DNA of 64,000 bases from Simmondsia chinensis (taxonomy: Eukaryota; Streptophyta; Magnoliopsida; Caryophyllales; Simmondsiaceae). Where the stretch lies: the NCBI GenBank assembly GCA_018398585.1, contig JAGTTD010000022.1:11323501-11387500 (forward strand). The letters are read 5' to 3'. A model generated the notes under the pieces. It worked only from the letters and a program-made list of their open reading frames with translations. It was not told where the DNA came from and made no database searches. The translations under genes and the position numbers were made by a program. Shown in pieces: positions 45,050-55,860 of this stretch (position 1 is its first letter; the number at the start of each line of letters is the position of its first letter).

Positions 45050-45270
45050 TTCTTACTTGCGAACCGAGATGAGGTATGCTGTGAGTATTTTTAATCCTTA
45101 GCCCCCAGCCTAGATTGGAATGTATTGCGAATATTTTTGACTCCTAGAGCGGAATGTATTACGACTGTCCCTAATGCCTAGCCCCCAGCCGTAGGCTAAG
45201 TCGAAGTGTATTATGGATACTTTTAACTCCAAGTCCCCAGCCGTGGGCTGGGTTGGAGTGTATCACTCGT
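45050..45270. repeat. Degenerate repeats with AGCCCCCAGCC
   Basis: At least three imperfect units with GGA-TGTATT-CGA and TAGCCCCCAGCCGT-GGCT, unequal in spacing. Confidence 0.55.
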
Positions 45271-45384
45271 TTTAATGTCGACTGAGGCGTCATTCGCTCG
45301 CCGATACCGATTGGAGAGCAAATCGCCTGCCAAAGAGACGTTTATGTTTCAAATACATCTTATTTTCTTGGAAAGGGCTCATGG

Positions 45385-45575
45385 TTATGTCTGAGTACTG
45401 TTTTCCTGGTAAGGGCTTATAGCGTAAATGTGGCTTACCTGCCTGAGAAGGGCTTACGATTTAAATAGACATCGCCTGCCATAAAAGGGCTTACGGCTAC
45501 GTCTGAGCGTTGCTTGCCTAAGAAGGGCTTTCAGCGTGAATGTGTCTTACTGGCCTGAGAAGGGCTTATGGCTAG
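45385..45575. repeat. Degenerate AAGGGCTTA repeats
   Basis: CCTG-GAAGGGCTTA- recurs about five times at roughly 40-50 bp spacing, with CGTAAATGTG-CTTAC between. Boundaries approximate. Confidence 0.6.
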
Positions 45576-45593
45576 ACCGCATATCATCAACCC

Positions 45594-45964
45594 CGATATT
45601 AGGTGGGGCACACAACTGCGGGCTTTCAAGCCGGTGAGAGTTTACTGCCAGTCCCGATGTTAGGTGGGACTTACACAGACGCAGATTCTCAGCTGGTGGG
45701 AGTGTACCGCCAGTCTCGATGTTAGGTGGGACGTACACAGACGAGGACTCTTAGCTGGCGAGAGTGTATCGCTAGTCCCGATGTTAGGTGGGACGTACAC
45801 AAACACGGATTCTTAGCTGGTGAGAGTGTACCGCCAATCCCGATGTTAGGAGGGACGTACACGAACGCGGATTCTCAGCTGGTGAGAGTGTACCGCCAGT
45901 CCCGATGTTAGGTGGGACATACACCGACGCGGACTCTCAGCTGGTGAGAGTGTACCGCTGGCTT
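45594..45964. repeat. 62-bp tandem repeat, six copies
   Basis: CGATGTTAGGTGGGAC begins at 45594, 45655, 45717, 45779, 45841 and 45903 (spacing 61 or 62). Each unit contains GTCCCGATGTTAGGTGGGAC-like sequence, so GTCCC and GGGAC can pair around TGTTAGGT, then CTCAGCTGGTGAGAGTGTAC. Confidence 0.92.
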
Positions 45965-46129
45965 ATGACTTTGTGCCTTTTAATATGGCTGGGAGCAAAT
46001 TGCAGCTACCAGCCTTCTTGTAAGCAAAAGCCGGTTTAAGCCATATCGCTCGTGATCTCATACGAAGTTTTTAATTGGCGGAGTTCTAGATGTGCTTAAG
46101 GTGTGGTGAGTGGACAGTCCTTAGCCGGT

Positions 46130-47200
46130 GAAAGACTGGGAAAGACAAATCAATGCATTTAAGACAAAGGTAAATAAACTAAATAACGCCAAAACAAGAG
46201 CCCCCAGCTGGTAAGGGCTGGGAAAGACAAGATAACGCATTTAAACCAAGGCAAATAAACTAGATAACGTCAAAAAAAAGCCCCAGTCGGTAAAGGCTGG
46301 GAAAGACAAAACAACGCATTCTATCTAAGGCAAGTAAACTAAATAACGTCAAACAAGAGCCTCCAGCCGGTAAAGGCTGGGAAAAATAAAAAAACGCATT
46401 CTAACTAAGGCAAATAAACTAGATAACGTCAAGCAAGAGCCCCCAGCCGGTAAAGGCCGGAAAAGACAAAACAATGCATTTAAAATTAAGTTAAATAAAC
46501 TAAATAACGCCAAACAAGAGCCCCCAGCCAGTAAAGGCTGGGAAAGACAAAACAATGCATTCTAACTAAGGCAAATAAACTAGATAACGTCAAGCAAGAG
46601 CCCCCAGCCGGTAAAGGCTGGGAAAGACAAAACAACGCATTCTAACTAAGGCAAGTAAACTAAATAACGTCAAACAAGAGCCTCCAGCAGGTAAACGCTG
46701 GGAAAGACAAAACAATGCATTTAAAATGAAGTTAAATAAACTAAACAATGCCAAACAAGAGCCTCCAGCCGGTAAAGGCTAGGAAAAATAAAACAACGCA
46801 TTCTAACTAAGGCAAATAAACTAGATAACGTCAAGCAAGAGCCCCCAACCGGTAAAGGCTGGGAAAGACAAAACAATGCATTTAAAATTAAGTTAAATAA
46901 ACTAAATAACGCCAAACAAGAGCTCCCAGCCGGTAAAGGTTGGGAAAGACAAAACAACGCATTCTAACTAAGGCAAATAAACTAGATAACGTCAAGCAAG
47001 AGCCTCCAGCTGGTAAAGGCTGGGAAAGACAAAACAATGCATTTAAAATTAAGGTAAATAAACTAAGTAACGCCAAAACAAGAGCCCCCAGCTGGTAAAG
47101 GCTGGGAAAAATAAAACAACGCATTCAAACTAAAATAAACAACTTAAGTAAAGCAACTAAAAAGCCCCCAACCGGTAAAAGGCTGAGGCAAAATATACTA
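46130..47200. repeat. 80-bp tandem repeat, about thirteen copies
   Basis: GGTAAAGGCTGGGA recurs at 46210, 46289, 46369, 46449, 46530, 46610, 46690, 46771, 46851, 46932, 47012, 47094 and 47174 (spacing 79-82). Two subtypes differ in the middle (TTTAAAATTAAGTTAAATAA versus TCTAACTAAGGCAAATAA). The minus-strand frames in this block are periodic by-products: the unit length is not a multiple of three. Confidence 0.93.
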
Positions 47201-48735
47201 CCTAAACCACACCAAGCTCCCCAGCCCCTGGCTAGGGACCAGGCTAAACATAACGTGTATAGGTAAACACGTCTGCCTGACAAAGGCTTATGGCTTGACT
47301 GGTCATTGCCGCCTCGAATATGGTGGTACTAGGTACATACCCTACCACGGGCTTGTTTATGACTCTAGGTCGATAACTCGAGGCAGTGAGTTTCAGCATA
47401 TGTGTGGACGTGATCGCTGAGTGGCTTTCTTTGCTCAAGTGGTCGCCATTTATCTCAACATAGGAGTTTGCGTGGGCCAATGCTAACCCTATACTTGAAA
47501 TCTTACGATATTTTCGACTAGACAAAAATTATTAATGAATATCTGGAGCGGCTACTTCCGATATCAACCTATAACCTTCATTTGACAAGTCAAAGGTTTA
47601 TAACGAAACTCGCACCAAAGACACGTTAGGTTTTACTTTATTTTTCCCGTTTGCTATTGAAATCATTCATTTCGACAAGGTGTTGCCTCATAGATTAATA
47701 GCTACGCGTGTGAGTTCAGCCATATGTACGAAAATATGCTAAAACTTGCCTAACACGGTTTAGCTTAGTCACATCTAAATTTGCTGAAGTGGTAAAACCT
47801 GAAGGCGCTTGTTTGGTGGCGGTCGAATAAGCCAGCCTTGGTTCAATTAGGGTCAGATTGGTGTCGTCCAATGGAACCCGATTGAATTTATTCAAACTTC
47901 AAACCTATTAATTCGAATTTTAGATCAAGGTCAACACCAAACAATAGTAGTGGTTTAATTTCGCACCAACATTTGCAATTTTATTGAAGTTTTTGACTTA
48001 TAATAATTAAAAATGCTCTTCAGTCTAGACATGAACCAGAGAGAGAGATGAGGATAATTAAGCTCTAATCAAGGAGCAGAGATAGAAATCGACTGCGACT
48101 AGTCCGTAATGGTTTTAGATTCCAGAATTATTCCTATTTAAGCGTAACTTAATAAAAGGCTTCAATTGCTGGTTTAGTGTTTCACCATCAGAAAACCTTC
48201 ATGGAAATCTTACACGGCGTTTTATACATAAAAACAATGCCTGATGTTCAAAGAAATATTTTACTTTCAATTATGACTACAAACATATGCAGCCATATCC
48301 TAGAAGCCGGATGATGTCTTCCGTAATGGTTATAAACATAAACCTGATATGTTTCCTCAAATCCTGGAGCCAAGATATACCTCTTGAATTGTCTTACACC
48401 GCAGTTTTACTTTATCAATTTCTTTATGAGTCCATTATCATTTAACAACTGTATGAATTATACATCACTCAAAATAAATAAGTTCTATACACTAATGGTC
48501 GAAATAATGACCAGTGCCAAGAATCGTGCAAGAAATGTAATAGTACCAAGGGTTTAATCTTTTTATTCAGCTAAATTCAAATCCCACTAGATTAGCAAAC
48601 TAAACTTGCTAAATTAGGAGTGTATATGGGCTGAGTTAAACCAAATCACATCAGGCCCAGGGCTCGACTTGTCAATATCCAACATGGGTTGAGCTCAACT
48701 GGAAGCTTAGCAAGCCTAGATACTTTGAGTTTGAA
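47201..48735. other. Interior of the 11.4 kb element, unassigned
   Basis: No gene or repeat recognised; the frame at 47244-47525 (minus) has no known domain. Confidence 0.4.
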
Positions 48736-48739
48736 CTCA

Positions 48740-49140
48740 GCTCGTTATTAAGTCAAGCTTGTGGGTGGCGCTGGGCGGTGGCACCCAACTACCCTTGCTG
48801 ATGATCTTGTGTCTTTGAAGAAACCTTTGCCAGTATTCTCAGCGGCAATTTTTAAGTTGGCTTATTTTAGCGTTTTTCGTAGGTTACCCATGATAGTTTA
48901 TGATATCATTGGTAGGTAGTAGTTTATCTACTGCCAATTTCTTCTTACTCAGGTCTAAAGGTGGATAGCGATGTTCCCAAAGAGTTTTCGCTAACTTCGT
49001 TGGCGGTACCGTAAGTCTTGTGGCGTTGATGGTAACGTCTCTACTAGCACATCCCTTGCCACACTTATTGATGATATCCCAGCTAGGTTAGTTGCTTTAA
49101 TTGGCGAATTTAACCTTAAGCGTTATCGTTGGCGCCCCTT
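48740..49140. repeat. Internal segmental duplication, copy 1
   Basis: Pairs in the same order with 51705-52250: GTCAAGCTTGTGGGTGG, GCGGTGG-ACCCA, CAATTTCTTCTT, AAGGTG-ATAG, TTGGCGG. The other copy has extra sequence in the middle. Confidence 0.7.
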
Positions 49141-50600
49141 CTGGGAATAAATGCCTAGTTTGAGGGTGGCAATATCGTTACTTGGGGGAGCCCCCGCTTG
49201 ATGCCCCGGCTATGTTTAGCATCTTGTTTTAATCCTAGTTCTGTTTATTTGCACTTTTGAGTAGTTGCGGTTAATCCTTGTTAAATTGTACATCTATCAA
49301 GTTAACTTAGGTCCTTGCCATTAAATAAGAGCCTCTAGCTTAGTAATTAATGGCAGCCTCTAGTTATCAACTGGGGTGGAGCATATCGTGAAAAGATAAG
49401 TCATAAGCTCCTAGTCCCTGGTCGTTAACTGGGTTGCGACGTACCGTAAGGAGCCCATATCTATTGTGTACATGAATGCAGAGCAGTGAATAGCGTGAAC
49501 CCATATCGTAGAACAATAACTTCGACTAGCCACAAATAGTAAAATTTGTGGGTAGCTATACTAGCAAGAAACCCGTACAGAAGTCGAAGGAAGAAGAGAT
49601 CAACATATAGGCATAGTGTCACGATCCTGTTGTGGACCATGACATGGTGCGTTTGCTAGCTTTTATGCTTCGTACACGCACACCCGCATCAGTGTGCGCG
49701 GCCTGGAGTCGTGTGCTGTGTGCAAGCCAGCGCCGGTGTGTATGTCAATGCGAGCGTGTGGGAAACCTTGAATGAGAGCATGTCACACGCTGAATACAAG
49801 CAGTGCTGCACGCTGTGTCGCAAGCCACGTCCTGGTTGTGGAAGTTCCCTGGTTAAGAAAGGCACAGGTCGTTGAAGTCGGGTTTGGGGAATCAAGTGCC
49901 CTAACCCTGAATAGTGGTGCTAAATGATTTACCTCAGTAATGGGGGCGGTCCTCAGTGCAGCTATGAGGGAAGCATGAGGTCTCCACGTGAGTAGGACAC
50001 TCCATAGACACTGTGGTGGGCCGAGGGCGGACAGTGTGCGTAATTCGTCCAAGGAAGGCTTGGTCCCCCGTTTGAGCTGCGCGACGTAATGTCAAAGCTT
50101 TCCAGCTTGTAGGATTCAGCCTTCAATCGGCAAGAGCACTTGTGGTGCTTGAGCCTTCTTGTAAGCGGCGGTGTGCACCAGCTCCTTTTATTGGTATAGT
50201 GGCTCAATGGCACGGATGTGGCAACATCGTGTCTAAGGGTAAAGGTAAGGGGCCGTTGGTCATTTGGCAACGAGCACCCAGGTTCGACGCATGCTACGAG
50301 ATGGTTGCTCTCTGGAGTAAGTGGCGCGTTACTTGTGTGGGATCATGTGAGTTCCCCGTAAGGACGGCGACCTCGCACATGAGGGCCTAAGGGACTTTGT
50401 GGCCCTTGGGTGTTGCTCTGGAGCAGGACTATGTCAGTCTGCTCCTAAGGGAATGTCCCTGGTAGTCGAGGCGTAGGGTTGAGACTTAAAGGGGTGTCGG
50501 TGAGGTCCGACATAAGTGATGGTGTCTGGCGGGTGTGTCGGCCCACCGAGCGGGGTTCTTAGAATTCGAGATGCATTGTTGAAACAGAAGGGTTACTGGA
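49141..50600. other. Interior of the 11.4 kb element, unassigned
   Basis: GC-richer. Overlapping frames on both strands at 49689-50390 carry no recognised domain and lack support as genes. Confidence 0.4.
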
Positions 50601-50606
50601 GACCAT

Positions 50607-50805
50607 TACGTCTCGCGTTAGGCGGAAGCTAACCGCCTGCGAGCCTCCACGTTAGGTGAAGGTTACCCGCCCCACAACTTCGTGCTTCCTTTTTCAGTCG
50701 GAATAGAACAACTCAACCGCGTACTTCCATGTTTGGTGGAAGTTAACCGCCCACCATTTGTAGAACAGCGAACTTTTATGTTAGGTAAAAGCTAACCACA
50801 GATGA
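50607..50805. repeat. Hairpin-forming GTTAGG repeats with changing arms
   Basis: Four imperfect units share GTTAGG (or GTTTGG) and mostly CTAACCGCC. Arms flanking the core differ between units but remain complementary: CCTCCAC/GTGAAGG, CTTCCA/TGGAAG, CTTTTA/TAAAAG. Related to the cores at 45594-45964, where arms are GTCCC/GGGAC. Confidence 0.65.
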
Positions 50806-51704
50806 TAATTCTAGCTCCCGGTCCTTGTTCTGAGGCTAAGTTAACATAAATCACATAAGTGACGTATATCATGTAAATTGCACCGAGAACGTAATTTACA
50901 TAAGAAATGTACATCATAAGAAACGCTAAGCCTCCAGTCTATAATTAGGGACTGGGTTGAACGCGAATCCCGTAGCGAGCGTTAATCACATAATTTTCTA
51001 CGAAAAAGACAAATCACATAAAATTATATGGAGAACGCTGAATCCCCATTGCCAAGAAAACACCGTTGTTCGTCGTTATTGAGGAATGGTAAGTTCCGTA
51101 GTTGCCGAGATGCAACTCGATTGGGCATTTGGTTTGGGTGTATAAAACTGTCAATAAGAATGCAATTATGTGTTTGTTAATGAGCATGCCTTGTAGTTGT
51201 GCCTGCCTCATAAAACAGTGGCAGACTTTATTAGGCGCCAAGAGGCGCCCTGTAAGTCTAAAGAATAACGTGCCCCTTGAGTTGTGAAGATAAGGGGTGT
51301 TTTGAGATTTCATCCTTAATTCCAAGAGTATTAGCCTCTTTATTAGCGAAGGGATGAACCAAGACAGGTGTCTTGGAGAGTTTACCGTCACCTTTGTGGT
51401 GATAACACCGGAATGAGGGCATTAGTGGTAGTACCAGGCCAAATTTTTTGGTGGTATGGCTTGGCCGAGCGTGTTTGAAGCTGTTAATAGCTAGACTTTG
51501 TAGGCGTAGTCGTCATGATAGGCGGTACGTAGTTTACCAAACTTATTAATGGCAAGGCTTAGCCAAATGGGCGGATGGTACGGTATGGTTGACCTTGCTA
51601 TTGAGTTTGAAGGATTATCACCAAGCTTGTTGGTGATGACCTTTTACGTTATCAGTACCGCGTTACCTATTTATGAGGTTGACGAGGTGGTCCGGGCAGG
51701 CTCG
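50806..51704. other. Interior of the 11.4 kb element, unassigned
   Basis: No coding or repeat feature beyond short TTGGTGG-like echoes toward the end. Confidence 0.4.
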
Positions 51705-52250
51705 TCAGCAGCTGTGGTTGGTCAAGCTTGTGGGTGGTGTTGTACAGCTAAGTTATTGGCGGTGGTACCCAGCTGACCCTATTAATGACTGCATGTTTTT
51801 TGGAAGACCCTCCACCAATATTGTTGGTGGGTTGTTGGCGGTCTTTTGTAGTTATTGGCATTAAATGCTTTTCATAACAATTTAAAGCATTGTTGATTTA
51901 AGGTGGCACATGTGCGATTAGTTTTTCAGCCTAGTACCCAAAACTTGGCGGTAATGCTTCATATAGAATCTTTGCTAGGTTAGCTGGTGGGAGTTCATGT
52001 TGCAAATTATTGACGGCTCCTAAGCTCGTTTGCTTTAGCGTTGTTGGTTATTCACGGTAGTCTACGGTGCCGTTGGTATTGGTTCACCTGATAGCAATTT
52101 CTTCTTGACTTACGTTAGAAGGTGAGTAGTGAGGTTCTTAAAGTGTTTTTAACAACCTTGTTGGAGGCCACTCAAGTCTTGAGGCGTTACGACGCCTTGA
52201 CTAGCGGGACTTACGCCATGGTTGTTGGCTAATTCAAGACGGGAAATATG
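51705..52250. repeat. Internal segmental duplication, copy 2
   Basis: Partner of 48740-49140, in the same orientation. Confidence 0.7.
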
Positions 52251-52344
52251 ATAAAATAATTTATGTGTAATTGAAATAAGAGCATTAGGAGAAGCATCTA
52301 TAACATGCTCTAAAGCCCAAGATATGCAGTGAAGTAAAATTGAA

Positions 52345-52445
52345 ATTTGTTATAAATTTACTTAAAAATTTAGACTTGAGGTCTTACTCTAAATGTATTA
52401 GAAAGAAGCATAATAATAAAGTCAAAGCCAAAACTTATCTGGTGT
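52345..52445. repeat. Second internal duplication, copy 1
   Basis: Pairs with 53190-53295: GAAA-TTG-TATA, TTTACT-AAAA, GACTTGAGGTC / GGCTTGAAGTC, then AAGT-AAA-C. Confidence 0.6.
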
Positions 52446-53189
52446 TCAAGCCGAAATTAGAGAACGGTTAACGTCCCGAGAAATTTACCATGCTTACAGT
52501 TTATTCTTCTATATGTACTTGAACTCGTGTGAAACATAAATTTACTTTGTAATATGGTTGAACACACAATTTGACTTCAGTATTAAATTTTCAGTTATAT
52601 GACATCCATCACATATGAATATGTGGGGTGTAGAATAAGAAAGAAACAATTAACGCATTTATGTTTGATTTTAGGAGAAAATTGGTCTCATTTTTCTTTT
52701 GTACGACATTTTTTATAAAAAGAGTTGCGTTTAGTTTTATATATTGACCGTTAGCATGGTTCACCCATTTATTCGATATTGATTCTTCCGACTTGGGTGG
52801 ACTTAGGTGTGGAATCTGAATGACATGTTTTGACTTGCAAAACTGATAATCCTTAAACATGTGTTTGAGGATCAATACAAGAACAGTAAATTTTAAAGTT
52901 ATAGTGCAGTATTCTTATGATACGGACAATAAACTTTAATTAATAATCCTTGGAACTAACTTATTTAGTTTCCCGGTACAACTAATATTGAAATTATAGT
53001 ATAAGTACTTGCACCAATGTAGACATTATAAGCACTTGCATTAGATTAAATTAGACAAACACCCAAACTCTTTTTTTTTTTTTATACTCACACCAAACAT
53101 TCAGGGTCTCCGCCTTCTCTGTGTTCTCAATAAATTCATTTTTCGTCTTATTTTTTTGCTGTGAATTTTGTTTGAGAAATTTAGAGCTG

Positions 53190-53295
53190 AAACTTGCTAT
53201 AGGTTTACCCAAAATTTCAGGCTTGAAGTCCTATTTTAAGTGCATTAGAGATCAAGTAGAAAGAGTAAAGTTAAAATCTAGGACTTATATGATTT
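53190..53295. repeat. Second internal duplication, copy 2
   Basis: Partner of 52345-52445, close to the primer site, so it would lie in the leader of the element RNA. Confidence 0.6.
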
Positions 53296-53351
53296 TATGA
53301 GGGTCTTAGGGGATTTACACGGGGTGCCTGGCTAAACGCTAGTAGGCTATC

Positions 53352-53370
53352 TTCCCACAAACGGCGCCAA
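53352..53370 (-). other. 11.4 kb element, primer binding site
   Basis: TTCCCACAAACGGCGCCAA on the plus strand; on the minus strand TTGGCGCCGTTTGTGGGAA, the primer-site type of many plant Tat/Athila-group elements. It ends one base from the 5' LTR. Confidence 0.85.
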
Positions 53371-53371
53371 T

Positions 53372-54422
53372 TGTTTTGGGGATTTTTGGTTAGGTTCTTT
53401 TAGATGAGGACCGGGCTCAAGCCCTCGTTGAGAAAGCAGCTGCTAGCGTTCAACTTGACATCCCTTGCAAAATGAAGGAGGCCGTTAGAGGGACCCACGG
53501 GTTTGTGCGCGGGAGACCCCTCCGATGCCTAAGTTAGTAAAAGGTGTAATAATAACAAATGATAAGTAAATAGTGTAAAATAAACAATAATAAATACTTA
53601 TTGTATACGGGGAGGGGGTCCTTGGTGGCTGATGGCCGAAATCCGTACCGGTGAGGTGTCCGAGAAGAGAGAAGGATGTTGCTGATGATTGACGGAACAA
53701 GGTGCTGGGGGTGACATGTGGGTGGCCCTTGGTTAGAGAAAGAAGAGGAGAGAGAGAGTGAGGTTTCTCCCCGGTGGCTGGTGGCCGGAGCGTTACCGGC
53801 TGGATGGAGACCGGCGACGAGGTGGCGGCGAAGTGGTTGGCGTTGCACCGGAGAAGATGGTCGGAGCTGGCCGGAGCAAGAGGAGAGAGAAAAAGAGGAG
53901 AGAGAATGGGGTGGTTGTGTGTGGAGCTTGGCTTGGCCTTTAGAAGAGGGAAAATGGGGTATTTATAGAGGATGGGAGGGGTTGGCGAGGTGGCAGTACC
54001 GGCAGAGCTGGCGGTAGCAGGTGGTGGCGTTATCGGCAAGTGGTAATAGGTGGCGGTAGTAGGCGCTATAGAGGCTGGCGGTAGTGGAGAGGAGACAGTA
54101 CCGGTGAGGGTTGTTGGTATCGGTGGTGAGAGAGAGAGATGGTGGCGGTAGTGAGGGTACCGGACGGGTCAAGTGGTACCCGAGGCTAGGCGGCACTGGG
54201 GTCGTGGTAGAGAGGCGAGAGAGACGTGAGGGAGTTGAGTGAGGAGAGAGAGATGGTCCCTTGGTGAGAGGGGAGGCGGTAGTCAGGTAAAAGAAGAGAG
54301 AGAGAGCACGTGGGAGAGAGAGGGAGGAGAGAGAAAAGAAAAAAAAATTAAATTATATTTAATTTTTATTGTTATCTCATTATTGTATTTTAATATTAAC
54401 CTGGTTATTTTTATCCTAAACA
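53372..54422 (-). repeat. 11.4 kb element, 5' LTR
   Basis: 1,051 bp, TGTTTTGGGG...CCTAAACA. TATA box TATTTATAG at 53960-53968. Closely similar to the other LTR, with small length differences in GA-rich runs. Confidence 0.88.
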
Positions 54423-54427
54423 ATAAG

Positions 54428-54725
54428 AATCTATAAATACTCACAATCATTTTCTCAATCGCCCAACACCCAGGGTGCCCGCAAGTACCCCTTTGCAAAT
54501 TGCACACAAACTCTACATTCCCCAGTTTCTCCTTCAATTCTCTTAAATGCAAGATAACACCAATTTATAACCCAAAATGTAAACTTACCCACTAAAATAA
54601 GTGCGAGGTTAACGAAATAAAAACCTATGTTTCTCTTTTTCTTTTTTCTGAATTCCTTTCCATTACTCTTTTACTTTTCATTTTTCATTTTTTGTATAAT
54701 TAATTTTGAGGTACATAATACAATA
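54428..54725 (-). repeat. Small-interior element, 5' LTR, second half
   Basis: Continuation of 42682-43065; it aligns with 41810-42016 (ACACCAATTTAT, AAATGTAAACTT, TAAGTG-GAGGTTAA). It ends ACAATA where CA would be expected. Confidence 0.72.
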
Positions 54726-54730
54726 GGAGA

Positions 54731-55148
54731 TAATTTGGTCATTATTAAGATAATCTAAAAGGAGTTTAAATGCTCATGGCTTATTATAATTATTACTTTA
54801 TTGTAAGAAGTAAGGTGAATACTAAGTAAGCTATCAATAAATAACCCGTCCTATTAGTACTAGTATTGAGGATATTTGGAGATACTTGCTACATTTGACA
54901 ATATTTGGATTTCTCAAATTTTTTTTTTCTAGAGAAGGTAATTGAACTAAGGATTTGATGGCAAATGCAAACTATCTTTGGTGAGGGGAATCATTTGCCG
55001 AAACTCAAAAAGATTATATGTCATAATACACTAAGACATACTATTTATTGATGACAAGCTCAATGTTCCTTTAGTTTTTAAAAAACTTAGTGAGAGAAAG
55101 CGAATAAAAGACGGAGCAAAAGAGGAGATAGAGAAAGCAACTAATTAA
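54731..55148 (+). pseudogene. LINE-A: end of RNase H and 3' flank
   Basis: Resumes the RNase H frame left at 41564 and parallels LINE-B 24690-24940 (TTGCTACATTTGACAAT, AGAGAAGGTAATT). Stops are present. Purine-rich 3' sequence similar to 24975-25035 follows. Confidence 0.75.
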
Positions 55149-55723
55149 GGGTGTGTTTGATTTAGCTTATTTTAATTTTTTTTTTCATCTTATTTGTTTC
55201 AATAAGGTCTTTTCATTGAAGATTTGTATTTTTTTTTAGTAAAGTATTTGGTTGTGTAGTTCAGAAAGATCTTTTTTTACAAAATAAAGCATTTCAATAC
55301 AAGTTAAAAAAGTAACTTATCAACTATAATCACAAAAATGACTTAATAATATAAATTATCTAATTACATAAGAGAGAATCATAATAATAATTGATCATAG
55401 TAGTAAAAAGTTGTGAGTGTAGCGGACCATGATCATAAAAAGTGTGGTGGTCGGTGGAAGTGATGATAACAAGTAAAAGTAGGTCATGATGGTGTAGATT
55501 TAATGTTAATATAATATTTTTGAAGTATTTTTCTGAAATAAGCTGTGAAAAAGATCCAATTTTATATTTTTTTTTACTGAATTATAAAATAACTTTTTTA
55601 TCTTTTCATTTATACTATAAAAAAATATAAAAAGATTTTTTTCTATAAACTAAATACAAGCTCTACAATTAAAAAAACTTTTTTATAATTTTAAGCTGCT
55701 AAAAAACTAAACTAAAACCAGCC
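55149..55723. mobile_element. Tourist-like MITE
   Basis: 575 bp, AT-rich, starting GGGTGTGTTTGATTTAGC and ending AAACTAAAACCAGCC (complement GGCTGGTTTTAGTTT). TAA is present on both sides (55146-55148, 55724-55726), as for PIF/Harbinger-type MITEs. LINE-B has no such block in the matching place, which supports insertion. Confidence 0.65.
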
Positions 55724-55726
55724 TAA

Positions 55727-55860
55727 GTCTTACAAAATATAAGTCTAAGATCTATTTGCCCTAAACAAAGAAAGCGCGATAAATCACAAATTAAAAGAAA
55801 AAAAGAAAAGAGAAAAACTAAGAAAGAGAAAATGCACTAAGCAATAGGGCGCAGTGTTCG
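55727..55860 (+). other. LINE-A 3' flank, continued
   Basis: AAAGAAA-GC-ATAAATCACAAA matches 25053-25075. Marks the right limit of similarity between the two LINE copies. Confidence 0.5.

Larger units (their letters stand above)
43066..54422 (-). mobile_element. 11.4 kb non-coding LTR retrotransposon with tandem arrays
   Basis: LTRs 43066-44176 and 53372-54422, with perfect 5-bp duplication ATAAG (43061-43065 and 54423-54427) and LTR ends TGTTT...ACA. A minus-strand primer site TTGGCGCCGTTTGTGGG abuts the right LTR and a polypurine tract abuts the left one. The 9.2 kb interior shows no gag or pol similarity, so it must use proteins of another element. The primer type and tandem repeats near the 3' LTR fit non-autonomous relatives of the Ty3/Gypsy Tat/Athila group (inference). 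Confidence 0.88.
41570..54725 (-). mobile_element. LTR retrotransposon with almost no interior, itself invaded
   Basis: Inserted in LINE-A RNase H with perfect 5-bp duplication GGAGA (41565-41569, 54726-54730). LTRs 41570-42016 and 42682-43065 plus 54428-54725 (about 680 bp once the giant element is removed). The interior of roughly 660 bp (42017-42681) has no pol. A degenerate tRNA-iMet primer site lies at 42667-42679 and a purine tract (minus strand) at about 42017-42036. LTR text resembles plant Copia LTRs; family uncertain. Confidence 0.75.

Noticed and set aside
46349..47124. Minus-strand frames encoding a repeating 'FCLSQPLPAGGSCL'-like protein
   Set aside because: By-product of the 80-bp tandem array. 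The unit length is not a multiple of three and the frames are interrupted.
45594..47200. A CRISPR-like array
   Set aside because: Units are directly adjacent tandem repeats without unique spacers, in a plant retrotransposon.
49689..50390. Several overlapping frames of 68-102 codons in GC-richer DNA
   Set aside because: Inside the non-coding interior of the 11.4 kb element. Open frames on both strands are expected from the higher GC content, and no motif was found.
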